DNA of 64,000 nt, from contig CM049314.1 in assembly GCA_026874595.1 (NCBI GenBank), positions 36,375,229 through 36,439,228 of the forward strand. Direction: 5' to 3'. The notes beneath the pieces were generated by a model that was not told where the DNA came from, did not search any database, and worked only from the letters and a program-made list of their open reading frames with translations. The position numbers were made by a program, and so were the translations under genes. How positions within the stretch are numbered: the first letter of the stretch is position 1; every line of letters begins with the position of its first letter. Below, piece by piece: positions 1 through 15,000 of this stretch. The stretch comes from Sipunculus nudus. Lineage: Eukaryota; Annelida; Sipuncula; Golfingiida; Sipunculidae.

Positions 1-77
1 CATGCCTTGTGATATGGAAACAGCCGCCTGTAACAGGAGTACAGAACATCAGCCTCAATTGTGGAAACAAGTCTCGC
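1..77 (-). CDS. Tentative TRIP12 exon, cut by window edge
   Basis: A good acceptor (ACTAACTTTCAG) at 78-80 opens a frame that fits the phase of the acidic exon and stays open to the window edge. It reads [20 protein letters not shown] then PYHKA. The expected family sequence here ends in the [20 protein letters not shown] region. Only 'LFPY' against 'LLPY' is suggestive. It could be a diverged exon or a chance open frame. Confidence 0.4.
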
Positions 78-3000
78 CTGAAAGTTAGTCTTTAAATTAC
101 TGAAATATGACTTAAACAAAGAAATTAAACCTTAATCCTTAAATATTTGTTTTAAAATTTTTTGTTTGTGGGAGGTAACCACCTACATTTTTTAATGCTA
201 GCTTAACAAATTATGTACATCTGCAGAATTCCATTCCAGTTTAGGACTACATGACAGGGTATTAGCAAACACTGGCTCATTTATATCCTATTGTTCACAA
301 GGCCAGTTAACTACTGCAACTGCGGGTTGTTGGTTGTGTGTTCTTCCCCACTGCTGGGTCATAACCACCAATGAATCCCCTAAAGGTGAACTCTTATGTA
401 AAGGAACCCTGACTGAGGGACATGACCTCCACATTAAGCCTGCAGAGCCTTCACATTCTCAAGGCTGTGAGTTCTGTGCTGTATCCCTAAATCAAAGAAG
501 CCGGTTTCCTCGAAATAATATTTAATCCTTCAAGTTGTGGTTTGTTAGGAATTAAAGAAAAACAGCCTGAAAAATTTGTTGAATCAAGATTATTAGTTTA
601 GATTCAAACAGCCGGAAACCATTATATTTATGCTCAATCCAACCTATTTATTTATACAACCAACATGGTGATCCTTCAAAATCTGCCCGCTCATTTATCA
701 AACCCTAATGTGGCTTATCAATGTAATCTTTCCTTTGACACTTAAGTATTAATTTTTACTCAATGATAACCATATCTGGTAATCACAGATACAACCTGTC
801 GACATACCATCGTATCATCCAAGTCATCTTCTGAGTTATCCTCATCACTCCCTTCCTCATCTGCATCCTGAAACACATACCATCATTAACCTTCAGTACC
901 TATACCTGACGGCCACGTAGCTGAATTTACAAAGTCTGACTATGTCAGATCAAGATACATAAACCACAGCTCTCCTCATCTTCTAATAATAAAAAGTGAT
1001 TCACTATATTGAATAAGCAACATGTCCCCTTTGTGATGTGATGTACTTTACAGATAAATTATCTCTCTTTGGTAACATAATCATACCTGTTTCACATTCA
1101 AGAAAGTCAATAGCTAATTTTTAGAAACTGATCATTGCATGTGACTACCTAAACCATCTATTACATTCCAATGTTGCTCATTCAGGGTCATCTACATCCT
1201 TTAATCTTACAATATAAATCAATTAAAAACATCAAATATTACCAGCAGTGCACTTATGTATTTCAATTATCAGCTAAGTATTTACATGTAAGAGTCAACA
1301 AAATCCAATTTTATATCTTCAAAGCATCTTTAATGATTAAAGTACGCACTGGGCGAACCCGTCCGAATCCTCGCATGACTAGATAGCGTTCTATTGCTTG
1401 AACCAGAGCTAGAGGGTCTATCTTCACCGGCCCACCTTTCCACTGTTTCAAGTTGGTGCAGCTTGGATGACGCTGCAGGTTACACTGTGGTAAAACAAAC
1501 ACTTACATTTAATTTAATACACATTACTGGGTCATGCATGTTTTTTACCCGGGTTGTATGAACGCCTTTCTGCCTGTGTCCCAAACAGGCAAACACATGC
1601 ACTGAAAGGCATTTTTCATTTTATACCAATTTGTTGGAAAGGTGAACACCCAGATGTTTTCCATATTAGTAGATGATAAGTAATAACAAACATAACACAG
1701 AAATGAAATATTTTTTAGATGGTCTTCCACAGACTCCCTATGTTTCTTTTTCTTTTCCTTTATTTCCTGTAATTTCTAGTACTTTCTGGCATTGAAGCCC
1801 TCATCTCCTATAGTTTCCTGTTTTTGTCACTTTACTGAATCGTGTGCCAAAAATAACAGTGTTCCTATTAGTTCTTTTTACATGCAAGTGTGTATGTATG
1901 ATGGCAAGTAAGAGGGCAGAATCAGGTTTACACTGAGCAAAATGTGACTGAAAGTTTGATACCACTGCATGTGGGATGCAACTTTAGCCAAAAGGCAAAT
2001 TTTTCTGCAGAAGACAAACCTGTATAAGTAAAATGTGATTTGTAACATTGTGAAAATGTCTAAGTATTATGATCCCTATTTACTATTTAGCTTGTCACTC
2101 GCATGGCTCTATCTTAAAGATTTCTTTATGAAATGTAGTTTTGGTAGTGGACCGTGTGGTACTCAATTGGACTATTATCTGTTCCCTCCCTCTTATTGTT
2201 GTGGTCTTGCCTTGCTCCATTGTTGACTGATGTAGCCATAGGAGCCCCAGTAGGAGCCACGGGAGGAAGAGACCCCTGGTGGCACTCCTCATATTCAATT
2301 TTGTATTGTGAAAATCTGAGGGTGAAAGTTGAAAGCAAGTCTAGCAGAGACTATACATGCTATATCTGCACAGTGAAACCATGTTTAACTGCAAACTATA
2401 ATGCAAGATTTTTAACACATAGTGCCAGGATACTGGTGGTTGTCCTCCACATAGAGGTGGCTGTATTGAACTGGTGTCTGTAATACTGAAATGTCCATTA
2501 TGAAAACGTGCATGCAGTAAGCTCTTTTCCTGTAGAAAATTTGTCTTTTCATACCGTATTCTTTTACATCTGTTCATAATGGAGAATGTATTAAAAATAT
2601 CAAACTTATCACTTAATCTATAAACATGCAATATTGTGTAACTCTGAATATTGTGTAACTGAAAGAAAACAGTGTTAACAGAAATGGAATCATTTAACTT
2701 GAGATAAACATACCTTGAGCTGATGTGTGTTGAAGAATCGTAGTGCACTCGAACCTCGCGTAGTGCCATGAGATGCACCGGGGAGGTCATGAACTTTGAT
2801 TTGGAACTGAAAGAGGACAGACATAGGGGCCACTTTGCAAAATTTCACAACTTCTATGCTTATTTCATTATTTGCGTATTTCAATGAATGAAAATGAAGG
2901 TTGCTCTTTCAATTAATTTTCATTGTTTAGATTTGCCCTTCACCACTTCAGGTAACAGAATTATTGGGGTCTGAAAAAATTTGTTTGAATATATTTCAAA

Positions 3001-6000
3001 ATATTCCATTTTACTTAAATATAGTGGTCTAACAAACTTAATTACTTCTCTACATAACATGAGAATTTTGAGTCACCATTTTAATTACATAATTCTTGTT
3101 GGTGTATCACAACTAACCACATGCAAGAGCCCAAAACAAGCTCTCAATATCAGGCAACAATCCAAATAGTGGATTTATAAGTAGATATAAAATAGAGTCA
3201 ACAAAGAGTCCTGTGCTAGGCTTATAGTCCCTCCTACCTGTTCTAGGTGATGGAAGCAGCCCATGAGTTTAGTGACTAGCTGAGCAAGTACAGGGGGCGA
3301 TGTCATGTCAAGCTCCTTGACAAGCTGAATATCGGGGGCCTGAAAATAAACGCATACAAAGTGAAAACAGAGTACATCAACATGGCATTAGAATTTAGAT
3401 GGTCACCTGATAGCAAACATGATGTTTAAAGTGCAGGCTGCAAGTTTTCATGGCCACATGGATTATATGACTGGTTGTTTAAGTAAGTCATTAATCAATA
3501 TCATCGGAAAATGTTTTACCACAATACCACTGATGTTGAGAAAATATGGCTGAATTCATATTTGCTGATAAAGCAGATACTTATTGATGAAGTAATAAAT
3601 TCATGAAATCATGATTCTGTCAGGAGAGTAAAGACTTTGAGCTGTAGCCATTGTTTTGCGCACTGAAAAAGGATATGAATGATCAGATGACAAATGATGG
3701 TAAACTAAAACAAGTGACCAACTGGTCACGAGGCTCAGTTAATGGGCTTCTCCATGATTAGCCAATTTCATACCATGAAGTGTCAAAGGTTTTAGGATGG
3801 TCATTTATGGCAATGATTTTAAAAGTGTGGTTTTGGTCCCCCGCCAAAAGAATCAAGATGATATACTGGATATTTTTAAATATATAGAATGAAAATAATT
3901 TGCTACTTACAGGACAATTGAGGAAGACATGCAGAAACCTGCGTAACCTCAAGTCTCTGGGAGATCCCATGTCTACTGATGACAGGTATGTGACAAGTTT
4001 ACCGACAAGACCACTGTGGATTATCTCAAACGGAGAAACGTCCTCACTCATAACTGTGGCAATGTCTCGAAGGGCTGCCAAATCCTCTCCCTGTAAACAG
4101 GATGATAAAGAGTTTCAATGACGTTTTATAGCAAGTATCACCTGTTGTACATCAGTCAGTGACACATACTGTCGTTGGCTTCATCTTCATTTCTTTCACT
4201 TTTCAGTCTGTCTTTTTATTTAAATGTCTCACATTTACAGACCTAGGTCTTATTGTTTATATGATTCATATTGTAAATGTTAAAGAGAACCAGTGCAATC
4301 CTGAACAGTTCTTCAATATTAAATAATTTTATGATACTCATGAGATGTTACCATCTAGTAAATATGGCACTTATTGTTAATGAGAATTTTCCTTGCAACA
4401 CAACAAAATACACTAAATAGCAGAGAGAAACATCACCATGCAGTTTAAAGATACCACATAAAGCCCCTGGCAATGGTGCACAATCACCTTTAGACAATAC
4501 TACAGATAAGATACTTTTAGTTGTTGAGCTAGTCACGGTTTCTGGAGAATTACAGTACTAACCTCTTTGGCAAGGCTGTTTGACGCCTGACACAGCCTGT
4601 TTAATACATTCAGGGCTGGGTGGCTGCTGCCTTGTGTCTCTGAGCTGAAGTTTTCAGAGGCAAACTTTTGGGCTGAAAAATGAAACAAAAATATCATGAT
4701 CATATTTGCATACTGGTTGAGAAAGAGCTGCATTGGTTCATATTATGGAAAATACATGAGTAAATGAAAACAAGTTACAGTCAGCCCAAAGGAGACTAAG
4801 GGTGCTTTTCCATGTACGCGTTTTGCGAGCGTTTGCCGCGTGGCGAAAATCCAACTAGTTAAAAAGTTATGTGCTATTTCCATGTATGCGATTGCCACGC
4901 AGCAAACGCACGCGTCAGTTTTTGAATCCAGCTGTGCTGGATTTCTGCATGGGAATTCCCCCTAAATGACGTCACATGTGGGGTTTCCCCATACTTGTAT
5001 GTTTAAGTCCGTTCAGCTGTGTTAGGAAGGCATGCGATTGCCACGCGGCAAACTCATACAAAACGCTCACATGGAAAAGGACTGGCTCCGTGGCAAACGC
5101 ATGCATTTGACGCGCGGCAGTTTCTGCCGTGTACAGGAAAAAGCACCCTAAGTTACAGGTTCAAGTCCCACTTTTCTTGCGTATCATTTTGAAATCCAAA
5201 TCATAGTTGTCTTAGGAGGGTTATATCACATACGTTAGTTTCCACTCAACTTGCCTTGTTCACGGATCCATTTCCTGACCTGCTCTCTTGTGTTAGCTGA
5301 ACTGCCCCCAGGAGTTTTCACAATGACTGGATCCTGTATGCAATAAATTAATCAGAATCCATGCGAGTTAAGAACAAATTACACTGTATCAACTTTAGAT
5401 TAAGTAAATGTCATCTCTAACATTTACTGAGGTGCTTCTCATATGTTTTGTTTCCTAGACATTCAGTAAAACAAGAGACCCAGGGGTCTAATGTTCACTC
5501 TGTAAATTACTGTGCATGATGGTTGGTGATTAAAAAGAAAAAAAGTGAATGTGAAAAAACCATTAATTCCTTTCCAAGTGGACAGTGTTCTATTGCACAA
5601 GATAGGTGGCGCGACCTGTCTGATTTTACAGAAAACTTTCCAAAATGGATACACATGCCAATTTCAGACCAATGCTCCTGAGTTATGAGCAATTTTCACC
5701 CATAGCAAATGTAGCTCAATACAGGTGGCGCAACCTGCAGGTCAAAATCATTTAGCAGTCACATGATCAATATTCCTATGAAATTTGAAACTGAAGGCTG
5801 CAGCAGTTCCTAAGATATTTGGTAACAGACAACATCATGTATGGAATCACATCAAGTTGCCAAATTTTGCGATCTACACAATTTGAGTTCTGTAGAGATG
5901 CCATCTTGAAAATGACTTGAATGAATTTACACTCAAATTATTCCCCTTCCTCAAAAGAATTTTTGCCTATGATATGAAGGCCAAAATATTAATACTTCAT

Positions 6001-9000
6001 GACTTATCTTTGAAAAAGCAGAAAAGACCATTACAACCTGCAGAAAATAGGTCAACATAGGTCACACCACCTGGAGGTCAAAATCATTTAGCAGTCACAT
6101 GATCAATATTCCTGTGAAATTTGAAACTGAAAGCTGCAGCAGTTCCTAAGATATTTGGTAACAGACAATACATCATGTATGGAAACACATCAAGTTGCCA
6201 AATTTTGCGATAGACACAATTTGAAGTTCCTTAGACACGCCATTTTGAAAATGACTTGACTGAATTTATACTCAAATTATTCCCCTCCTCTAAAGAATTT
6301 TTGCCTATGATATGGAGGCCATAATATTAATACTTATAAACTTATCTTGGAAAAAGCAGAAAAGACCATTACAACCAGCAGAAATTAGGTCAACACAGGT
6401 GGCGCCACCTTGAGGTCAAAATCATTTAGCAGTCACAGGATCAATATTCCAGTGAAATTTGAAACTGAAAACTGCAGCAGTTCCTAAGATATTTGGTAAC
6501 AGACAATACATCAAGTATGGAAACACATAAAGTTGCCAAATTTTGCGATCGACACAATTTAAAGTTCTATAGAGATGCCATTTTGAAAATGACTTGACTG
6601 AATTTATACTCAAATTTTCCCCTTCCTCTAAGGAACTTTTGCCTATGATATGAAGGCCATAATATTTATACTTTATGACTTATCTTGGAAGAAGTGAAAA
6701 AGATAATTTTGGCCCGCAGAAACTATGTCAACATAGGTGGCCCACCTAAAGCTTATTTTTGCATATTCATCCCATGATCAGTAATTCCGCAAAGTTTCAT
6801 GAAGGCAGCTGCTGTGGCTGTTGAGATATTTGGTAACAGACAGTGGACGGTGTACAGTTGACAGAGGACAGTGGATAGTGGACAGCGGACGCTGCGCCAT
6901 GGCATAAGTTCACAGAGTGAACTAATAAATATTCAAAGCTGATAAATTATCAGACTCTGGAGCTATTTAATTTATGAGAAAAACACAAGATTTTAATATA
7001 TGAAGGGTTTTTAACTTAAAATATGTATCTGTTAATTTCATATCAATGTTCTGATTCTGGTTGGAAAACAGCCGTCAGATGCCCATGCAAACTTAACTTA
7101 TTAAAATATGAAAATACATATTATTATACAAGCACTTCTTACACCCAGCTGCATATCCATTTTTAGTTTGCTTTGTATCACACAGACTGATTACATTAGG
7201 TAAATTTGGGATTACCTACACACATTAGTATCTAGCTGAGAAATCACACGCTTGGAATAGACAACTGCTTACGCTTCATACAGGAATATATAGTGGCCAT
7301 AATTATGGTTGGATAAAAACTGGAAACATGTCAAGAATATTTCCTTACATCACCACCAGAGCAACACAAATATCATCACATAACAAGAGCACTGCAAGGC
7401 TGTGTAACATGCCCCGTATATGCCTTGTCACCTTTGACCTCATTAAATATGCAGATTTTGCAGAGAACTGTAATCAGGTGCAAAACTTAAGTAAAAATAT
7501 TTAGAGTCAGTTTCATGAAAATCCACCATATCCTTGTAAACTGTCACTGAGACACCTCAAAAAAGCCTGGTAACCTTTGACCTCATTAAATATGCAAGGG
7601 TTTTGTCAAGAATCATACTCAGGCTTAATAATATATTGGTAAATATTAACAGTGAAAATCCATCTAATCTCAGGCAAGTTATCGCAGTGACACTAAAAGT
7701 TAACAAACACAGAGAAGGATAGATGCCAAACATATAATAATACAATCTGTCTTAGGCATGTAGTAAAAAGGGGTGCTTTGCTCAAATAGGGGTAGAATTA
7801 AAGTTTTTTATGGGAAACAATGACATAATCACCAATACTATATAACCGTTGTGTAACTCCTGTCAGCTCATGCTCACCTTTGGGGGTGGAGGTCTATCAG
7901 GTAGACTCGAGCTGGACCTACCCCAGCGCAGACTTGCCAGGAATGATGTCTTAGCACCAGCACCATTAGATTTACTGTCCTTGCCTGAAAATATATTGCA
8001 CAGTAAGGAATGGTGTGGTAAATACTCATGCATATTGATTTTATCTATGTTAAACACTAGCTTGAGTATGTTTTTGTAATGCAGAAAACATGTCACCATC
8101 CCTTCCCTTTGGGCCTCCCATCCCCAAATTTGACAAAAAAATATGGACTTATTCAAGTCACAGCATTCACAAATAATTTTCTAATTTAACCTTGAAGATG
8201 AAGGTCAAGTTCAATATTTTTTTAACACTTCCAATTTTTTGGTAAAAACATTTCATGAGTGGAATTTCATGAAATTATAGTGGTTAAAAAAGTTATAGGG
8301 TAAACCAATAATTTCTAATTTTGGCTGATTTGACCTTAAAGATCCAGGTCAAGGTTGCCAGTGTCAGACAGTTCAAATAACTTGGTTGAAACAATCAGTG
8401 TTTAAAATTTAAGGGGGAAACATGCAGTACTTAAAGTTATGGGGTTCACAAAAAAATTCCATAACAGCCTATTTGACCTTGATTGTGAAGGTCAAGGTTA
8501 CTGGTTTTCTAACTCATCTGAGGTAGTTAGAAATAATTAAATTTCAAATATCATGAATAAATGTTGAGTATTTATAAAGTTGTCGCTTTCACAATAAATG
8601 ACATCGCTGAAGACAGACCAAACACTATACGCCTCCCCTCACGACTGTAATGGGAGGGGAGACATATTTATGTATTGGTTTGAAGGAACTAAATAGCTGG
8701 TTTACAGGGTGCCAAAACATTATGTTGGATTCAATGTAGTAAAATAAAGTAGTTTAAATTGTTCAAAAAGAATCTCGAATATGCTGGTTTCATTCATACA
8801 CAAACCTGGACCAGTAGACCAGTTTAAACAGCACAAAAACATGCACACAAAAATCACTGAATTACTCAGTATCACTCTGACTGAATCACTGAAATAGTAC
8901 TGTTACAAGCCTGAGGCAGTTTTTTAACAGTGAGACTGACTGATACAGTACTGTTACAGATCTGAGGCAGTTTATTTTTTTCTGTGTTACTGACTGATAC

Positions 9001-12000
9001 AGTACTGTTGCAGTTTAGTTTTAACTGTGAGACTGACTGATACAGTACCATAACAGACCTGAAGCAGTTTTCTTTTTACTGTGAGACTGACTGATACAGT
9101 ACTGTTACAGACCTGAGGCAGTTTTGTTTTTTATGTGAGAATGATTGATACAGAACTCTTATTGACCTGAGGCAGTTTTGTTTTTACAATGAGACTGACT
9201 GATACTTTACTGTTACAGATCTGAGGCAGTTTTGGTTTTACTGTGAGATTCACTGATACAGTACTTTTACAGACCTGAGGCAGTTTTGTTTTTACCAGCT
9301 CCCATGAGTCTGGAGCTGGATGATGATTGTTTGGCACTGGACAGTTCCATGTCATCTCCTTTGGATCCCTTTCTCCCTGCTCCCCTCCTGGATGGTCGCT
9401 TGCGTTTCAATACATCACTCAGTCTCCTGGAGAAAACAGTTAATGATATCAAAATGTTTAGTATTTCTTGTCTTGATACCTGGACTGCTACTTTCTAAAT
9501 GTTTGACTGAGTAGGTGATGTTATATTGATTATTATGCACAAAGACTCAGATTCTTCTTACTAAAAATTACCAGATCATACCTGATAATTAAACACAATG
9601 TTCTTTATAGATACTGAAAAGTTACCGTTTAGTAATTTATTATAGTCTCTTTAAATATTGAAAAATAACTTTAATATACTGAACTGCTGCAGAAGGTACT
9701 AAGAAGTTACCAAAGATACCGTACTCTGATGACGTTTTGTGTCTTTTGAAAAATATACTGGTATTCAATTATAAAACATGGCTTTTTTTAATACCTGTCA
9801 TAAACTTATCAGCATCTTCTTGTACTATGTCATATTTTTTTTTCAATACACTGTTGCATACACTTGTATCAGATAGGGACTGTTTCTTCAGTATTTTTTT
9901 ATTGTTGCAGCATCAGGACCTGATTCAGATGCTAAATAATTAATGTCTGTTCACAAGGTAGCTAAAGACTGCCTGAATCTCAATTCAAATGTAAGTTTTG
10001 AGATAAAATGGTGTTCATTTAAGCTGGAGTTCATCTGAATCAAAATGTATAAGGGATTTATTGCTGGTTTATGGTAAACTATCATGGTGGAACGAAGTGA
10101 TGTGGTGGAGTCCAAACCATCCTAGTCCAAGTGCAAGTCCGAATACAAGTCACTCAAGTCCAAGTCCTTGAGATTTAGGTCCAAGTTCACCTTCTTCAAG
10201 TACGAGTCATTTGGATCCCAAGTCCGAGTCCAATACAAATATCCTTAAAGAGTAATTTAAAATGGAAATTTCAGATTATCATGTTTTAGTTATAGTTCAC
10301 ACATACTTTACCTGTTATGGTTAATTACATTAATAGTTTCCAATGCTGTGCAAAGCTTGGTATATGTACTGTTATCATTTTGTAATATTTTGTTAGTAGT
10401 TCCCACATGTACACAAGCCTTTATAATATATGACAGAGTTTTTTATTTCTACTGGACTCAAGATGGACTTGACCTGATTTCTCAAGTCCATACCTCCAAG
10501 TCCAAGTCCAGGCCCTCGAGTCCAAGTCCAAGTCTAAAAGTGGACTTGAGTCAAAGTCAGGACTCGAGTTCTACATCATTGGTGGTATTAATATGGCAGT
10601 ACAATTAAGGAAGAGACTTTTAATTACCCACAAATATGGATTACAAATCAAATACTTATTTTGAATCAGTCTGCAATCTCTGACCTGGAAATTCTACCAA
10701 GGGAAACTTACATCTGCATGGGGCTGGGAATTTTCTCTGTATCAGCAGTGCTGGTGGTTGGGGTATCAGCAGGACTGCTGCTACTGATGCTGCTGCTGCT
10801 ACTCGTTACTGACAGTGCTCCTGCCCCTGTCTCAGTAACAGAGCAATCTGTGTGTCTGATGGGGGCCGGACTCAAACTGGGAACCTCCTCACACAGTCTC
10901 TGTACCTGATGCATCACACCTGTCAAAATGAGACATCCATTTATTGACATTCACCAGAAACTGATTTCATAAACTAGACATTTCTTGGCACCTCAGGTGC
11001 CAGAGTATCCCGAGACATAGTAGGCCCCCCCCCATAAACCCCCATTTTTAGCAGCATATACTGACACTTGGCAAGCAATTATTGTTTCTTCCATCTATCA
11101 ATCCACAATCTTTTTGAAGATGTTGGTCCTGTGACCTTGATCTTTTAAAGATGTGTCCTGTGACCTTGACCTTTGACCTCATGACCCCAAAATCAATGTG
11201 GGTCTTGCTTTGCCAATGGGACATATACAAGTCAAGTTTGAAATCTATACATCAATAAAAGCAGGAATTATCATCCAGAAACTAATTTTTGGACAGATGG
11301 CTCCTGTGACCTTCACCTTTGACCTTGTGACCTCAAAATTGATAGGGTTCTTCCTCTCTTGGCAGGTGAACTATATGTGCCAGATGAAAGATCTGAGATA
11401 AAATGTTTGACTGAAAATGCATCCACATCTTTTTAATGATGTGTCCTGTGACCTTGACCTTTGACCTTATGACCCCAAAATCAATTCGGATCTTGCTTTT
11501 CCAATGGGACATATACAAGTCAAGTTTGAAATCTATACATCAATAAAAGCAGGAATTATCATCTAGAAACTAATTTTTGGACAGATGGCTCCTGTGACCT
11601 TCACCTTTGACCTTGTGACTTAAAAATTGATAGGGGTCTTCCTCTATTGGCAGATGAACTATATGTGCAAGATGAAAGATCTGAGATGAATTGTTTGGCT
11701 GAAAATGCATCCACAATCTTTTTAAAGATGTGTCCTGTGAACTTGACCTTTAAACTTAGATCCCAAAATCAACTGGAGTCTTGCTTTTCCAATGGGTCAT
11801 ATACAAGTCAAGTTTGAAATCTATACATCAATAAAAGCAGAAATTATCATCCAGAAACTAATTTTTGGACAGATAGCTCCTGTGGCCTTGACCTTTGACC
11901 TTTTGACCCCAAAATTGATAGGGGTCTTCCTCTATTGGCAGATGAACTATATGTGCAAGATAAAAGACCTGGGATGAAAGTTTGGCTTAAAATGCATCCA

Positions 12001-15000
12001 CAGTATCTTTTACGTACGAGTCCAGTGACCTTGACCTTTGACCTCATGACCCTAAAACCTATAGGGTTCTTTCTTTAGTGGTGGGCCATCCATAAGTCAC
12101 GTTTGAAATCCATATGGCTATCAACACTGGAGATATCATAAGAGGTGTGTGATTTTCACCAAATATGGACACATTTAAGGTCAAGGCCACTCTCATGGTA
12201 AAGGTTATGTTATGTCATGTAAAGTCATGTTATGTCACGGTAAAGGTTATGTTATGTTATGTTATGTTATGTCAGCCAAATGTAAACAGACCTCATCCCA
12301 TAACCCATCTCTCTACATGTGCATAATATGAAAGAAATCTGTCCATAGTTTTGACTTATAATGCTTACAGTACTGTCAAGTGGCAATTATGGGGGTATTA
12401 AAAGGCGTAAAAAAAAGAAAAGGATAATAGGTGGCACCACCAGTTTCCGGTATATCACAAGGCTATCCAAGATCTTCGGTCACCTTGATTTTTGGACCAG
12501 TCCATGCAAGCTTACTTGAGATATTTAAGAATTTGTGTTATTTTCAGCAAAAATGGACCTATTCAAGGTCAAGGTCACTCTCCTAGCATAGGTCATGACC
12601 CCATTTAAATAGGCTTCGTCCCCTTACCTATATCTATACAAATGTACAGTTTGAAAAAGATCGGTGAAATATTTTTTGAGTTATCCTGCTCACAACGTTT
12701 TTCTGCGGCGGCGGCGGGACCGTCGTGAAACTATAGTATCCCGACTTTGTCTGGGGATACAATTAATATATTTTTCTGAATTAATTACATTCAACTTATA
12801 ACTAAAGTATTTAAATGGATGAAATGTGTTGTAAAAATGTCAAAATGGTACAAGAAGTTGGCTGGACCCATAAGTCATTTAAGACCAATGGAACATCAAC
12901 TCCATTTCAGAACATGCGTGTTTAAAATACCAAAATCATATGCTCAATTTAGACTTTTTAAAAGTGTAACCATGAAGATTTGTTAGCTTTTCCCATGGTC
13001 CTTTAGCACACTTTAGATGTCTAATCATTATTTTTTATTAAATCTTTCAAAGTCACACATAAAGGTGAGAGGGTGAAAATTTGTTTTCTGCATTTCCTGA
13101 ACCACCTTTAATTCAACATTCAAATCATACCAAGATTCCATCATTCCAGGTGTATCTGCCAGTGATTTACAGCAAGACAGTGCATAAATGTATTTACATT
13201 AAGTACTGACCTTCCCTTCTGAAGTACACACTGAAGATATCTGGCAGTTTCTGTATGAGGATCTGAGCCATCTGTATGGCCCCCACCACCACCCTCATGT
13301 CTTGTGATGCCATCATAGCAGCAATGTGGCTGTAACAGAAATGAAGATACAGCATGTGCGATTGATGTAGTAGAAGAAAAAAAATATATACAGCACTTAG
13401 GGCTGAAACAGACCATGGCCATGAGACATATAATATACTTGTCAATAATGGAACATTACACAGCTGATTTTAATGGAGCCTGACACCCAGGGTTCTCCTT
13501 GGATTAAAGTGTCTTAAAGTCTTAAACACATTAGCAGGCTTTATGCTGTGTTCGTTACTGCTCAGAAATATGGTAATTACAAGCTCCCAGTGGAAAACAA
13601 TGTTCGAAACGTGATCCAAGTGGAACGTACCACTGTGAAACTGGGATTTTGCGGAGCATGTCGATCAGTCCCACTTAGCGACCTTTACCTTTATTCACTT
13701 TTTTTCGAGATGCAGGGAGCAAATAAAGACACAAATATTTGACTGGTTTACCTTAAAGTTTTAAATGACAAATAAAATTGAACAAATATGACATGAAACA
13801 TATTTTATTAATCAGTTTCTTTTTGGTGATTATAACAACCTAGACATCCGGTCAGTGGGTCTTTTGTTGGGTACCAAAGACTGCAAGTCATACATATAGC
13901 CTGCCATCTGGTAATTACCAAATTTCTGAGCGGTAACGACCGCAGCACACATAGCATTGTTACAAATAATAATTGTAAGGTGGTAATGCTTGCCACAGTG
14001 ACTCAAAAGTCTCTTGACTAAAGCCAAATATATTAAACTTAAAAGTTAATTTACAGAAACAGACCAAAGGTTCAAATAGAGAGTATCTAAGGAATAAAAT
14101 TTAGGTATCAGTCCATACATTAACAATCACAGGTGGTTGACTATTTTATTGTTCTGTGCACTACCACAAAGCAATATATAAGGCACAACACAGACATTGT
14201 AGAAAATACCAATGCAACAGACAAAGCATCACATTGTGAATCTATGCGGCTTAGTTCAGTAATATGATCAATGTACAATACTGGGTATATAAAATCAAGG
14301 GCAGTGACATGGAGCTATGCACAGGGGCTATCTCTCAGGTGCTTTGAGCACATCTTTCCAAAATGTAAACTGAAGTAGTATCACTCTCACCTGGAGACGG
14401 TGATATGCTCCAGCACCTCCTTCAGCAGGTGTGATGTAGCGTAATACAACATCCTGAGGATTGTATGTAAACAACGATGTCTTACTGCCGGGCCAGCCTG
14501 AAACATATAAAAGATTAAACTCAAGAGGAGTTCCTGTGAAAAAAAGATTATTAATCTGCCTTATCAGGCAGTTAAGTTTGGTCAGACATAAAGGCAGGTC
14601 TTGTATGAGAAATTCCACTATATGAAAAGAGTTAAAATTGCAACATACTTGGATAGAATATTTCACACACAGTTGATATAATAACCAGCATGTGTCATTT
14701 TGAAGGAAGGTAAAAATTACTATGGATAGCAAGTAGCCTTGTGGTTAATGCCCTGGACTTCATCACCTAGTCCCCTGTTAAATCCCTGCCAGGGTCTAAA
14801 AGGTGAAATGTTAATACTCTTGACAGAATATCATACATTCCCTCTAATGTCTGAACAATTCCTGGATTATTTCCAGTCCTGTGTTTATAATTCCTGAAAA
14901 CCAGTGGGTTTAACAATAGCCTCATTATCATAAATCACTTTCATTAATTTTTAATTAATACACAGTGGAACTTAGCCCACAGAATCATCCTTAGGGATGC

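Noticed and set aside
10348-10608. Plus-strand 86-residue frame
   Set aside because: Its second half is translation of the CAAGTCC simple repeat; no homology recognised.
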